Source: Rhizobium sp. NFR07 (GTDB lineage Bacteria > Pseudomonadota > Alphaproteobacteria > Rhizobiales > Rhizobiaceae). From it: a stretch of DNA of 64,000 nt. Both the position numbers and the translations under genes were made by a program. Below the pieces are notes generated by a model that was not told where the DNA came from, did not search any database, and saw only the letters and a list, made by a program, of their open reading frames with translations. Of this stretch, positions 9,673-17,886 are shown piece after piece. Positions within the stretch are counted from its first letter, which is position 1. The number at the start of each line of letters is the position of its first letter. Location of the stretch: NCBI RefSeq assembly GCF_900111905.1, contig NZ_FOKM01000009.1, forward strand, positions 124,001-188,000, given 5' to 3'.

Positions 9673-10899
9673 TCAGCCCCGCGCGCCGATTGCGGCCACG
9701 AAGCTGCTGATCCCCGATGAACGCAGCGGCTGATAGCTCTTGCCGCTCTCTCGGCAGGCCCGCTTGATGATGCCGGCGGCCGTGTGGCTGATATGGTCGA
9801 CAGGAAAGAGCACCGTCTCCGCCTGGGCAAGGACGGCTGGCAGAAGCGTGGTACTGTCCTCCATGCCGCCATCATGCAGCAGCAGTGTCACGCCATGCAC
9901 GTCGGCGAGCGCGCGCAGCTTGTCGTAAAGGCTGCGCCTCCCGCCGACATAGAGGATCGCGCCTTCTGCAGCGCCTCTCACCTTCACGCCCGCGCCTTCG
10001 TCGGCAGCGTCTTCACTGGAAAGCAGCCGCTCGAGTGTCTCGTTCTCCCGCTGCAGCTCGGCCGCATTCGCCTCGGCCTCTTCCGCCCTGGCCTGCTGCC
10101 TTCGCAATTCCTCGCGAACCTCGCCGAGCTTTTGCGCCAGCTCGCCGGAACGCGGCGCCTCCTCCGATGGCGCGGACGCCTTTCGGCGGCTGGCGGCTTC
10201 CGCTGCGGCACTTGCCGCCCCGGCCTGGATCACCGCCTCCTGCAGCCGCGCGATCTCGCGTCTCATCTCGTCGCGCTCCGAGCCGGTCTTCTCGAGGCGT
10301 CGCTCCAGCCGGGCGATCATCTCGTCCTTTTCCTCCACCGTTCGCTGGAGGTCGGTCAGTCGGGCTATATCGAGACGGCTTGCACTGCCCACGAGATGGG
10401 AGAGCATATGCACATCGCCGAACACGTCGCGCTTCAGCTTCTCGTCTGTCGCCGGGTGGCTGAGCAGCGCCCAATAGGCACCACTGATATCGCCGCGGTC
10501 ATAGGCTTCGCGCCAGAACCGCCGCAACTCGTCTGCATCGCCGAGCTTCGACATTCGCTTGATGATGGCGTCATGGCGCCGGTCGAGCGCCTTGTTGAGC
10601 AGTTTGCCGGCCGTGCCCTCCTCGCCGGCCAGCCTGACGCCGCGCGCATGCAGCGCGTGATCGCCGGCCGCGCGGGCCTCCGGCTCGCCGAGCTTAACCA
10701 GCAGCTGGCGCAACTCGCCGGTCGTCAGGCAGGTCCCGATGATGGAACAGTGATAGTGCGGGCTGATCTGCCAGGTCTTTAAACGCATGCCTTTGACCGG
10801 CACGCCCTCGCCCGGCAGGACAAGCGGTGGCATGGAAGGCGATGCCGCCGGACCCGGCAGGCGCGCGTGATGAAGTCCGGGCAAAGTCGGCATGCTCAC
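9673..10899 (-). CDS. DUF2325 coiled-coil protein
   Basis: A 408-residue protein with three visible parts. The N-terminal region carries HYHCSIIGTCLTTGELRQLL at about 48-67, with His and Cys residues that could bind a metal. A long charged heptad-rich stretch, about residues 165-300 (VEEKDEMIARLERRLEKTGS onward), should form a coiled coil. The C-terminal DUF2325 domain (ILYVGGRRSLYDKLRALADV through GISSFVAAI) resembles a small Rossmann-like fold with a conserved DHISHTAAG block. The function of DUF2325 proteins is not established; a metal- or redox-responsive role is only a guess. The start is GTG at 10899 or ATG at 10893, neither with a good ribosome site. A 24-base inverted repeat lies directly upstream. 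Confidence 0.8.
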   Translation of the reverse strand: MSMPTLPGLHHARLPGPAASPSMPPLVLPGEGVPVKGMRLKTWQISPHYHCSIIGTCLTTGELRQLLVKLGEPEARAAGDHALHARGVRLAGEEGTAGKLLNKALDRRHDAIIKRMSKLGDADELRRFWREAYDRGDISGAYWALLSHPATDEKLKRDVFGDVHMLSHLVGSASRLDIARLTDLQRTVEEKDEMIARLERRLEKTGSERDEMRREIARLQEAVIQAGAASAAAEAASRRKASAPSEEAPRSGELAQKLGEVREELRRQQARAEEAEANAAELQRENETLERLLSSEDAADEGAGVKVRGAAEGAILYVGGRRSLYDKLRALADVHGVTLLLHDGGMEDSTTLLPAVLAQAETVLFPVDHISHTAAGIIKRACRESGKSYQPLRSSGISSFVAAIGARG

Positions 10900-10905
10900 A
10901 CCATT

Positions 10906-10929
10906 CGATATATCCCAATGAATATATCG
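10906..10929. promoter_or_regulatory. Inverted repeat upstream of the DUF2325 gene
   Basis: Perfect 8-bp arms CGATATAT and ATATATCG are separated by 8 bases, 7 bases upstream of the GTG start at 10899. The spacing and symmetry fit a dimeric regulator site, but it also lies where the ribosome would load, so an RNA hairpin affecting translation is possible. Confidence 0.5.
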
Positions 10930-11008
10930 GTAAGCCGGAACGATTGATCTGGCAAGATGGGTATCGAGCTTTTGAACCGACTTGATCCCACCTTCCCGAA
11001 GGGCACGA

Positions 11009-11038
11009 AAAAGCCCGGTGGCGAACCACCGGGCTTTT
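11009..11038 (-). terminator. Terminator of the alpha/beta hydrolase gene
   Basis: A perfect 13-bp stem (AAAAGCCCGGTGG arm) closes on a CGAA tetraloop, about 20 bases after the hydrolase stop codon. On the minus strand it ends in a run of T. It is nearly symmetric, so it could also work in the other direction. Confidence 0.85.
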
Positions 11039-11058
11039 CGATTTTCTGGCCGTCGCGG

Positions 11059-12075
11059 TTATTTCTTCAGCGCGTCCCTCAGGGCTGCATTGGCAACCGA
11101 GACGGCGCTGCGGACGGCCGGTGTCTCGGCGATCGCGTTGAGCAGCACGAAGTCGTGGATCGTGCCGTTGTAGCGGATCGACGTGACCTTGACGCCGGCC
11201 TGCGAAAGCTTGCGGCCATAGGCCTCGCCTTCGTCGCGCAGCACGTCGTTCTCATCGACGATCACGAGAGCCGGCGGCAGGCCGTTCAACTGCTCGATCG
11301 AGGCCTGGAGCGGCGAAGCGGTGGGCTCCTTGCGCTTTTCGACGTCGGGCAGGTACTGGTCCCAGAACCACTTCATCGCTTCCTTCGTCAGCCATGGGCC
11401 ATTGGCGAACTGGTTGTAGGAACCGGTGTCGAAATTGGCATCGGTGACGGGGTACAACAGGACCTGCTGGTCGATCTGCGGTCCACCACGTTCCTTGGCG
11501 AGCAGCGTGAAGGCCGCGGCCATGTTGCCGCCGACGCTGTCACCGACCACGGCCAGCCTGCTTGCATCGACACCGAATTCCTTCGGATGCTCGGTAACAT
11601 ACTTGGCCGTGGCATAGACCTGTTCGATCGCGACCGGATAGCGGGCTTCCGGCGAACGCTCGTAGTCGACGAAGACGACTGCGGCCTCGGCGCCATTGGC
11701 TATCTCGCGGACAAGCCGGTCATGGGTATCGGCATCGCCCAGCACCCATCCGCCGCCATGGACGTAGATGATGACCGGCAGCGTACGCTTGACGCCGGCC
11801 GGCTTGGTCACGCGGATCTTTGTCTTGCCGGTCGGGCCGATATTGAGAACCCTGTCTTCGATATCGGCGGCAAGCTTCTTCACATCCCCCTTCTGCGCGC
11901 CGGCCAATACGTCGCGGGCATCCTTGGGCGACAGCGTGTAGATGGGCGGCGCGCCGGCGAGCTGGTCGATGAACGCCTGCGTCTTCGGTTCGAGAACCGG
12001 TTCGGCGGCTATAGCGGCGACGGCGGATGCAGCGGCAATCGCTGCTGCGGATACGGTGGTGGTGATTTTGGACAT
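11059..12075 (-). CDS. Secreted alpha/beta hydrolase, hormone-sensitive-lipase family
   Basis: A 338-residue esterase/lipase-type hydrolase. Residues 1-24 form a signal peptide (Ala-rich, ending AAIAA), so the enzyme acts in the periplasm or outside. The oxyanion motif HGGG is at 106-109, the nucleophile is Ser180 in GDSVGG, the acid is in DENDVLRD and the base is the His of GTIHDF; this is the complete HSL-family triad. The substrate is unknown. ATG at 12075 has GGAG shortly upstream. The gene is divergent from an OhrR-like MarR gene, and a 16-bp palindrome sits about 50 bases before its start. This strongly suggests local repression relieved by a peroxide, phenolic or lipid-derived signal. 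A terminator follows. Confidence 0.87.
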   Translation of the reverse strand: MSKITTTVSAAAIAAASAVAAIAAEPVLEPKTQAFIDQLAGAPPIYTLSPKDARDVLAGAQKGDVKKLAADIEDRVLNIGPTGKTKIRVTKPAGVKRTLPVIIYVHGGGWVLGDADTHDRLVREIANGAEAAVVFVDYERSPEARYPVAIEQVYATAKYVTEHPKEFGVDASRLAVVGDSVGGNMAAAFTLLAKERGGPQIDQQVLLYPVTDANFDTGSYNQFANGPWLTKEAMKWFWDQYLPDVEKRKEPTASPLQASIEQLNGLPPALVIVDENDVLRDEGEAYGRKLSQAGVKVTSIRYNGTIHDFVLLNAIAETPAVRSAVSVANAALRDALKK

Positions 12076-12123
12076 TGTCGTCTCCTTTCCTGATCGTGTC
12101 GGCCTCGTCTGGCCACCCAACTT

Positions 12124-12139
12124 ATATCGTGCACGATAT
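12124..12139. promoter_or_regulatory. 16-bp palindrome, probable MarR-family operator
   Basis: ATATCGTGCACGATAT is a perfect palindrome between the hydrolase and the MarR gene, about 49 bases upstream of the hydrolase start. Its length, symmetry and position between a MarR-family gene and its divergent neighbour are typical of MarR operators. Confidence 0.75.
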
Positions 12140-12284
12140 GATCGTCTACAAACAATCATCCGACATGTCAGCCATGCAAAAACCTGCATGGCGATTATTT
12201 ATCGCGCGACCTAAATCTGATAGGTTCGGGAATATGAGCGGCGTAGTGCCAGCGTTCGAAAGGCCATGCGCCAGGAGGCAGATG

Positions 12285-12728
12285 ATGAAGGACGAATTGA
12301 AGCTCGACACGTTCCTGTGCTTTGCCCTCTACACGGCAAACCACGCGATGAACCGGGTCTACAAGCCCCTGCTCGAGGAGCTCGAAATCACCTACCCGCA
12401 GTTCCTCGTCCTCGTCACGCTCTGGGAAGAGGACGAGCAGACGGTCGGCAGCATCGGTGAAAGGCTTTTCCTGGAATCCAGCACCCTGACCCCGCTTCTG
12501 AAGCGGCTGGAAACTGCTGGCTACATAAGCCGCGAACGCAGCAAGCTGGACGAGCGGCAAGTCATCATCCGCCTGACCGACCAGGGACAGGCCCTGAAGG
12601 CGCGGGCACAGAAAATCCCCGGCAACATCGTTGCCGCAACGGGCTGTTCATCGGATGAGGTTCAACGACTGCGCCAGGAAGTCAGCGACCTGCGCGACGC
12701 TTTGGACAAGAAAGCAAGCGCCGCCTGA
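12285..12728 (+). CDS. MarR family regulator, OhrR-like
   Basis: A 147-residue winged-helix regulator. The opening LDTFLCFALYTANHAMNRVYKPLLEELEITYPQFLVL aligns with OhrR proteins, including the reactive N-terminal Cys (Cys12 here) that senses organic peroxides in characterised members. The DNA-binding part is SIGERLFLESSTLTPLLKRLE, and the wing follows with RSKLDERQVIIRLT. ATG at 12285 is preferred, six bases after AGGAGG; ATG at 12282 is only three bases after it. No ohr gene is adjacent; the divergent partner is the secreted hydrolase, so the target and inducer may differ from classical OhrR. Confidence 0.88.
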   Translation: MKDELKLDTFLCFALYTANHAMNRVYKPLLEELEITYPQFLVLVTLWEEDEQTVGSIGERLFLESSTLTPLLKRLETAGYISRERSKLDERQVIIRLTDQGQALKARAQKIPGNIVAATGCSSDEVQRLRQEVSDLRDALDKKASAA

Positions 12729-12838
12729 GCCAGTTCCATGCGCCGCAAAGGCGCAGAAACCGGCTCAGCATGGCCTCGTGCCAAAACCGGGACTTCCGGC
12801 CTATCGGATACGCCGGAGGTCGGAAAGATTGGAGCGGG

Positions 12839-12925
12839 TCAGCCGCTCCGCCCGTCGCGCCAACGGAAATACGCAATACCGCTGGCACCCAGACAGAATG
12901 CTGCGACAAGACCTGCTACAATCAT
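12839..12925 (-). CDS. Probable 28-residue single-pass membrane peptide
   Basis: A short frame preceded by a very good ribosome site (GGGAGGA, six bases before ATG). It encodes a hydrophobic helix MIVAGLVAAFCLGASGIAYF followed by a positively charged tail WRDGRSG, as expected for a small inner-membrane peptide with a cytoplasmic C-terminus. It is too short for normal gene calling. It lies alone in a stretch of about 490 bases between the MarR and methyltransferase genes. No function can be assigned; the case rests on the ribosome site and the membrane-helix composition. Confidence 0.5.
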   Translation of the reverse strand: MIVAGLVAAFCLGASGIAYFRWRDGRSG

Positions 12926-13216
12926 GGATTATCCTCCCAAAAGAACGCATCGACCCGAAAACCGATCGATTTCCGCAAAGTCGATGCGCAAGCTCCCAAA
13001 ACTACGGCGCCGCGCGGCGCCACAGTCCGGCTTGAGAGTCCTCCAACCGCACAAGCCAGAGTGGTAGTCGATCATGGATCGCCGGGAATTGCAAGCCAGC
13101 TAATGGATTAGGCCGACCATGAGGTGCATTCGTCCTCCGGCCCATTTCCAACCCGGCCGCCCGGGCGTATCCTGCCCTTGTGCAAGCACGGATTGCGGCA
13201 AGCTTGGGAGGCAGCC
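12926..13216. other. Intergenic stretch upstream of the methyltransferase
   Basis: Apart from the leader of the small membrane peptide at its left end, I see no supported gene, terminator or repeat here. Several short overlapping frames occur but none has a ribosome site and plausible protein composition. Confidence 0.4.
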
Positions 13217-14023
13217 GTGAAAGAGGCGTCCCGTCATGATGTCTGGCGCTCGGGCGACAGCTACGAGAACTATATCGGCCGGTGGAGCAGACTGGTGGCG
13301 CCCCGCTTCCTCGACTGGCTCGAACCGGCAAGCGATCTCGACTGGCTGGAGGTCGGCTGCGGTACCGGCGCGCTGACGCAGGCCATCCTCGCCCATGCGG
13401 AACCGAGGTCGGTGATCGCGGTCGATCCCTCCGAGGGTTTTCTGCAAAAGGCCCGCTCCGACATTCTCGACCGGCGGGTGGAATTTCGTACCGGCGACGC
13501 CCAGGCTCTCTCCATGATGGCCGGGACACGGGATATCGTCGTTTCGGGTCTTGTCCTGAATTTCGTGCCGAACCGCGTCCTCGCGCTGCAGGAAATGCTG
13601 CGCGTCGCCCGCCCGAAAGGCGTGATCGGCTTCTACGTCTGGGATTATCCGGACGGCGGCATGGAGTTCATGCGGGCCTTCTGGTCGGCCGCGATTGCGC
13701 TCGATCCCGCCGCGCGCGAGCTTGGCGAAGGCACGCGCTTCCCCTTCTGCACCCGGGATGGCCTGCTGGATCTGGCCGCCGAGGCAGGGCTCAGCCGGCT
13801 GGAAGCGACGCCGATCGAGATCCCGACGCTCTTCAGGAGCTTCGACGACTTCTGGCATCCCTTCACCCTCGGCGCCGGACCCGCACCGGGCTACTGCGCC
13901 AGCCTCGGCGTCACCGAACGGGACAGATTGAAAGACAAGCTGCGGACGGACCTGCCCATTTCCGGCGATGGGTCGATCGCGCTGAAGGCAAGAGCCTGGG
14001 CCGTTCGCGGCCGCAATCACTAG
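13217..14023 (+). CDS. Class I SAM-dependent methyltransferase
   Basis: A 268-residue methyltransferase with the SAM-binding motif I WLEVGCGTGALTQAIL at about 43-58, the acidic motif II around VIAVDPSEGFL, and RTGDAQALSMM preceding VSGLVLNFV. It resembles the UbiE/type-11 group, but the substrate cannot be read. The start is GTG at 13217, supported by GGGAGG five bases upstream; an in-frame ATG at 13124 lacks a ribosome site and adds a Pro-rich stretch unlike the family. It has no operon partner. Confidence 0.82.
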   Translation: MKEASRHDVWRSGDSYENYIGRWSRLVAPRFLDWLEPASDLDWLEVGCGTGALTQAILAHAEPRSVIAVDPSEGFLQKARSDILDRRVEFRTGDAQALSMMAGTRDIVVSGLVLNFVPNRVLALQEMLRVARPKGVIGFYVWDYPDGGMEFMRAFWSAAIALDPAARELGEGTRFPFCTRDGLLDLAAEAGLSRLEATPIEIPTLFRSFDDFWHPFTLGAGPAPGYCASLGVTERDRLKDKLRTDLPISGDGSIALKARAWAVRGRNH

Positions 14024-14248
14024 CGCATGTCCGGTAAATGCCGGATCTGCCGGAGATGGATGGCCTACTGGCAGCTCGCAAGCGGGCTCGGCGAATTCGG
14101 CCGGACATCATCATGTTGCATGTGTAGCGGGTTTCGTGTTTCCGGAACATCGCCTGAAATAGTACGGCCACCAGCCTTCTGGAAAACACGACGCTATAGC
14201 CAAACGGCCTGACGCCATCCACCCGGCACCGAAAGCGGAGTTTACAGA

Positions 14249-15649
14249 ATGAACGCGAGACCTGACAAAACGTTTTACGCGTCTCCGAAGCTAGCCATGG
14301 AGGCAGAGGCGGAGAATTTCGCTTACACACTGCTGCTGAGCCCCGACGCGTCTCAGCCCGATGCCCTGGCCGTCATCGACGTGCGGCCCGGATCGCCAAG
14401 TTACAGCCAGATCGTTCACACGGTCGTCATGCCGAACAAGGGCGACGAGTTCCACCATTTCGGATGGAACGCCTGCTCTTCCGCGCTGTCGCCGCTTTCC
14501 GGCCACGCCTTCCTGGAGCGCCGTTTCCTCATCATACCGGGCATCCGGTCGTCGCGCATCTACGTCATCGACACCAAGCCTCATCCGACCGAGGCTGCGA
14601 TTCACAAGATCATCGAACCGGAGGAGATATTCCGGAAAACCGGCTATTCCAGGCCGCATACGGTTCATTGCGGCCCGGAAGGCGTCTATGTTTCAACGCT
14701 TGGAGGCGCAGGTGCGGACGGCACCGATGGCCCTGCCGGCATCTTCATCATGGACTGCGAAACCTTCGAGGTTCTCGGGCGCTGGGAGATCGATCGCGGG
14801 CCGCAGCAATTGCACTATGACTTCTGGTGGAACCTCCCGCGGGACTACATGGTCAGCAGCGAATGGGCCCTGCCGCCGCAGTTCGAAAACGGCATTGTTC
14901 CGGAAGATCTGCTGGCAAATCGATATGGCCATCGCCTTCATTTCTGGGATCTGCGGGATCGCAAGAACGTCCAGACGATCGATCTCGGCGCGAACCATCA
15001 GATGGCTCTGGAGGTTCGCCCGGCTCACGATCCCTCCCGAGAATATGGATTTGTCGGTGTCGTGGTCGACACCACTAACCTTGAGGGCTCGATCTGGACT
15101 TGGTGGCGTGAAGGCGGTCAATTCCACATCAGGAAAACGGCGACGATTCCGCCCGAGCCGGCATCGGTCGATCGCCTGCCGCCGCTTCTCCAGGGTTTTG
15201 GCGCAGTACCGCCCCTGGTGACGGACATTGATCTGTCCTTGGATGATCGCTTTCTCTACGTGTCCTGCTGGGGAACCGGCGAGTTGCGTCAGTACGACGT
15301 CAGCGACCCCTTCAATCCGACATTGGTGGGATCGGTTCACATCGGCGGCATCGATCGACGCACGGCACACCCGAACGGCAAGACCTATGCCGGCGGCCCG
15401 CAGATGGTCGAGATCAGTCGAGACGGGAAGCGCGTCTACTGGACGAACTCGCTTTATTCGACCTGGGATGACCAATTCTATCCCGATGGGGTACCGGGCG
15501 CGCAGGTCATGGCCCGCGCGGGCAAGGAGGGCGGCCTGGAGCTGGAAAAGGATTACTGGGTCGATTTTCCGCAAGGATATCGCGCGCACCAGATCCGGCT
15601 CGAAGGCGGCGACTGCTCCACGGATTCGTTCTGCTATCCCTCGGCCTGA
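14249..15649 (+). CDS. SBP56-type selenium-binding protein / methanethiol oxidase homologue
   Basis: A 466-residue beta-propeller protein, full length for the SBP56 family. Family members oxidise methanethiol to formaldehyde, H2S and H2O2, and bacterial MtoX is copper-dependent. Visible hallmarks are FHHFGWNACSSA with the conserved Cys, RPHTVHCGPEGVYVSTLGG, LHYDFWWNLPRDYMVSSEWA, DIDLSLDDRFLYVSCWGTGE and the end block FPQGYRAHQIRLEGGDCSTDSFCYP. No signal peptide is present, unlike the periplasmic MtoX of methylotrophs, so it is probably cytoplasmic. GGAG lies 8 bases before the ATG. A membrane protein gene begins 6 bases after its stop, implying one transcript. Confidence 0.88.
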   Translation: MNARPDKTFYASPKLAMEAEAENFAYTLLLSPDASQPDALAVIDVRPGSPSYSQIVHTVVMPNKGDEFHHFGWNACSSALSPLSGHAFLERRFLIIPGIRSSRIYVIDTKPHPTEAAIHKIIEPEEIFRKTGYSRPHTVHCGPEGVYVSTLGGAGADGTDGPAGIFIMDCETFEVLGRWEIDRGPQQLHYDFWWNLPRDYMVSSEWALPPQFENGIVPEDLLANRYGHRLHFWDLRDRKNVQTIDLGANHQMALEVRPAHDPSREYGFVGVVVDTTNLEGSIWTWWREGGQFHIRKTATIPPEPASVDRLPPLLQGFGAVPPLVTDIDLSLDDRFLYVSCWGTGELRQYDVSDPFNPTLVGSVHIGGIDRRTAHPNGKTYAGGPQMVEISRDGKRVYWTNSLYSTWDDQFYPDGVPGAQVMARAGKEGGLELEKDYWVDFPQGYRAHQIRLEGGDCSTDSFCYPSA

Positions 15650-15655
15650 CGCGCG

Positions 15656-16321
15656 ATGGAAACCGGCTGGTCCGTGACTGAGCTCTGGCTGGCCGTCGTC
15701 CTGAGCGGTGCCTATCACGGGATCAATCCCGCGATGGGCTGGCCGCTTGCGGTCTCGGCGGGACTGATGGAGCGGCGTCCCCGGGCACTGGCGCTCGCAA
15801 TGTGGCAACTGGCTATCGGCCACACACTGGCGATCCTCTTGGCACTTCTCCCATTCGCCATCCTCCTGGCGCTGGTGACGTGGTTGCAGGTGGTCCGCGT
15901 GTCAGCCAGTCTGCTCGTCATCGGCTTCGGCATATATCTGCTCGTCAACCGCCGTCATCCCCGTGTGCTGGCACGGATCCGCCCGACACAGCTGGGATTG
16001 TGGTCATTCGTCGTGGCAACGGCGCATGGCGCGGGCCTCATGCTCGTACCGTTGTTTCTGGGGCTCTGCCGGGCGGACGAAAGCGATCGGGCCGCGCAGA
16101 GCCTCATGGCGGGTGACGTCGGGACGGGCTTGCTCGTCTCGGCCGTTCACACCCTGTCGATGATCGCCGCCGGAGGAGGATTTGCCTGGGTGGTCTATCG
16201 CTATGTCGGGTTGAAGGCCATTGCGGGCAGCTGGTTCAACCTGGACAGGGTCTGGGCCGCCAGCCTCGTAGCGGTTGGCAGCCTGTCGCTTATTTTCGCA
16301 CTTGAAAGTGGCGGCATGTAA
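15656..16321 (+). CDS. Multi-pass membrane protein paired with the SBP56 gene
   Basis: A 221-residue protein with about six predicted membrane helices. Conserved-looking histidines fall inside or beside helices: GAYHGINPAMGWPLAV near the N-terminus, ATAHGAGLMLVPLFLG in the middle and AVHTLSMIAAGGGFAW later. The pattern recalls metal permeases of the NicO/UreH type, although I cannot place it in a named family. It starts 6 bases after the SBP56 stop without a clear ribosome site, so translation is probably coupled. Because SBP56 oxidases need a metal, I infer metal supply or export of the product as possible roles. Confidence 0.7.
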   Translation: METGWSVTELWLAVVLSGAYHGINPAMGWPLAVSAGLMERRPRALALAMWQLAIGHTLAILLALLPFAILLALVTWLQVVRVSASLLVIGFGIYLLVNRRHPRVLARIRPTQLGLWSFVVATAHGAGLMLVPLFLGLCRADESDRAAQSLMAGDVGTGLLVSAVHTLSMIAAGGGFAWVVYRYVGLKAIAGSWFNLDRVWAASLVAVGSLSLIFALESGGM

Positions 16322-16432
16322 GACCGCAGGCGAGATCAACCGCAAACGCCGGCGGTCTCGCCTTCGAGCGAAGACCGCAAGTCATGCAGTAAGATCGGTG
16401 ATGCATTCCGAAAATGCCGCCGGACGCCGAAT

Positions 16433-17857
16433 TCAGCGCCTTTTCTTGCGGTTCTCGAACGGGTTGTCACCCGCCTTGAAATGAATGCGGATCGGCACGC
16501 CCGGCATCTGGAAATCGTTGCGCAACCCGTTGATCATGTAACGGATATAGCTTTCCGGCAGCGCGTCGGGACGCGTGCAGGACACCATGAATGCCGGCGG
16601 ACGCGCCTTCACCTGGGTCATGTATTTCAGCTTCAGGCGGCGGCCGGAAACGGCCGGTGGCGGATGCTGGACCTGCGTGCCTTCCAGCCACTTGTTGAGC
16701 CGGGCCGTCGAGATGCGCTTGTTCCACACCTTGTCGGTGGCGATGATTTCCTGCATCAGCTTGTCGAGCCCGTAGCCCGTCTGGCCGGAGATCGGCACGG
16801 CGCGAAGGCCCCGCGCCTGCGGCAGCAGCCGGTCGGTCTTTTCGCGCAGGTCCGCAAGCGTCGCCTGCGTATCTTCCACCAGGTCCCACTTGTTGAAAGC
16901 GAGCACGGCAGCCCGGCCTTCGCGTAAGACCAGATCGGCAAGCTGCAGGTCCTGCTTCTCGAACGGGATCGTTGCATCGAACACGATGACGACCGTCTCG
17001 GCAAACCGGATCGACCGCAGCGAATCCGCCACGGAAAGCTTTTCGAGCTTCTCCTGAACGCGCGCCTTGCGGCGCATTCCGGCGGTGTCGAACATCTTGA
17101 TCGTGCGGCCGCGCCATTCCCAGTCGACCGAGATCGAGTCGCGGGTAATGCCGGCTTCCGGACCGGTCAGCAGGCGATCCTCGCCGAGGAAGCGGTTGAT
17201 CAGCGTCGACTTGCCCGCATTCGGTCGGCCGATGATGGCGACGCGCAGCGGCTTGGTCTCGTCATATTCCGGCTCGTCGTCGGCCTCGTCGCCGAGCACG
17301 CTGTCGCGAACGTCGACATCCGTCTCCGCCTCATCATCGTCGCCTTCGGGGAAGGCCACGTCCTCTCCGATCGCCTCGACGATCGCGTCGCGCAGGTCGA
17401 TCATGCCCTGGCCGTGTTCGGCCGAGATCGGAACCGGCTCGCCGAGGCCGAGCGTATATGCGTCGTAGAAGCCGCCGTCCGATCCCTTGGCTTCCGACTT
17501 GTTGGCGACGAGCACCACCGGCTTGCCGCTGCGGCGCAGCAGCTGGCCGAATGTCTTGTCGAGCGGCGTCAGCCCGTATTTGGCATCGACCACGAACAGC
17601 GTCAGGTCGGCCTCTTCGATGGCCATCTCGGTCTGGGCACGCATGCGGCCCTCGAGCGTTTCCGGCCCGACTTCCTCGAGACCGGCCGTGTCGATGATGG
17701 TGAAGCGAAGGTCGACGAGCTTGGCATCGCCCGGACGACGGTCGCGGGTCACGCCCGGCGTGTCGTCGACAAGCGCCAGCTTCTTTCCGACCAGACGGTT
17801 GAAAAGCGTGGACTTGCCGACATTCGGGCGTCCGACGATGGCGACGGTGAAGCTCAT
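16433..17857 (-). CDS. der: Ribosome biogenesis GTPase Der
   Basis: A 474-residue tandem GTPase that acts in 50S subunit assembly. The first P-loop GRPNVGKS is at 9-16 with switch DTPGVTRDR and DTAG; the second, GRPNAGKS, is at 210-217 with DTAGMRRKA and NKWD. A C-terminal KH-like domain includes PPAFMVSCTRPDALPESYIRY. An acidic linker of about 30 residues (around 171-200) between the two G domains is typical of alphaproteobacterial Der. It lies 29 bases downstream of a YfgM-like TPR gene on the same strand. Confidence 0.97.
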   Translation of the reverse strand: MSFTVAIVGRPNVGKSTLFNRLVGKKLALVDDTPGVTRDRRPGDAKLVDLRFTIIDTAGLEEVGPETLEGRMRAQTEMAIEEADLTLFVVDAKYGLTPLDKTFGQLLRRSGKPVVLVANKSEAKGSDGGFYDAYTLGLGEPVPISAEHGQGMIDLRDAIVEAIGEDVAFPEGDDDEAETDVDVRDSVLGDEADDEPEYDETKPLRVAIIGRPNAGKSTLINRFLGEDRLLTGPEAGITRDSISVDWEWRGRTIKMFDTAGMRRKARVQEKLEKLSVADSLRSIRFAETVVIVFDATIPFEKQDLQLADLVLREGRAAVLAFNKWDLVEDTQATLADLREKTDRLLPQARGLRAVPISGQTGYGLDKLMQEIIATDKVWNKRISTARLNKWLEGTQVQHPPPAVSGRRLKLKYMTQVKARPPAFMVSCTRPDALPESYIRYMINGLRNDFQMPGVPIRIHFKAGDNPFENRKKRR

Positions 17858-17886
17858 CCTGTTTCCCTCAAATCCGCTTTTGCGCC

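Noticed and set aside
16322..16370. Hairpin after the SBP56-associated membrane gene
   Set aside because: Two competing weak stems (GGCGAGA/TCTCGCC and AGACCGC/GCGGTCT) have long loops and no T run, so no terminator is called.
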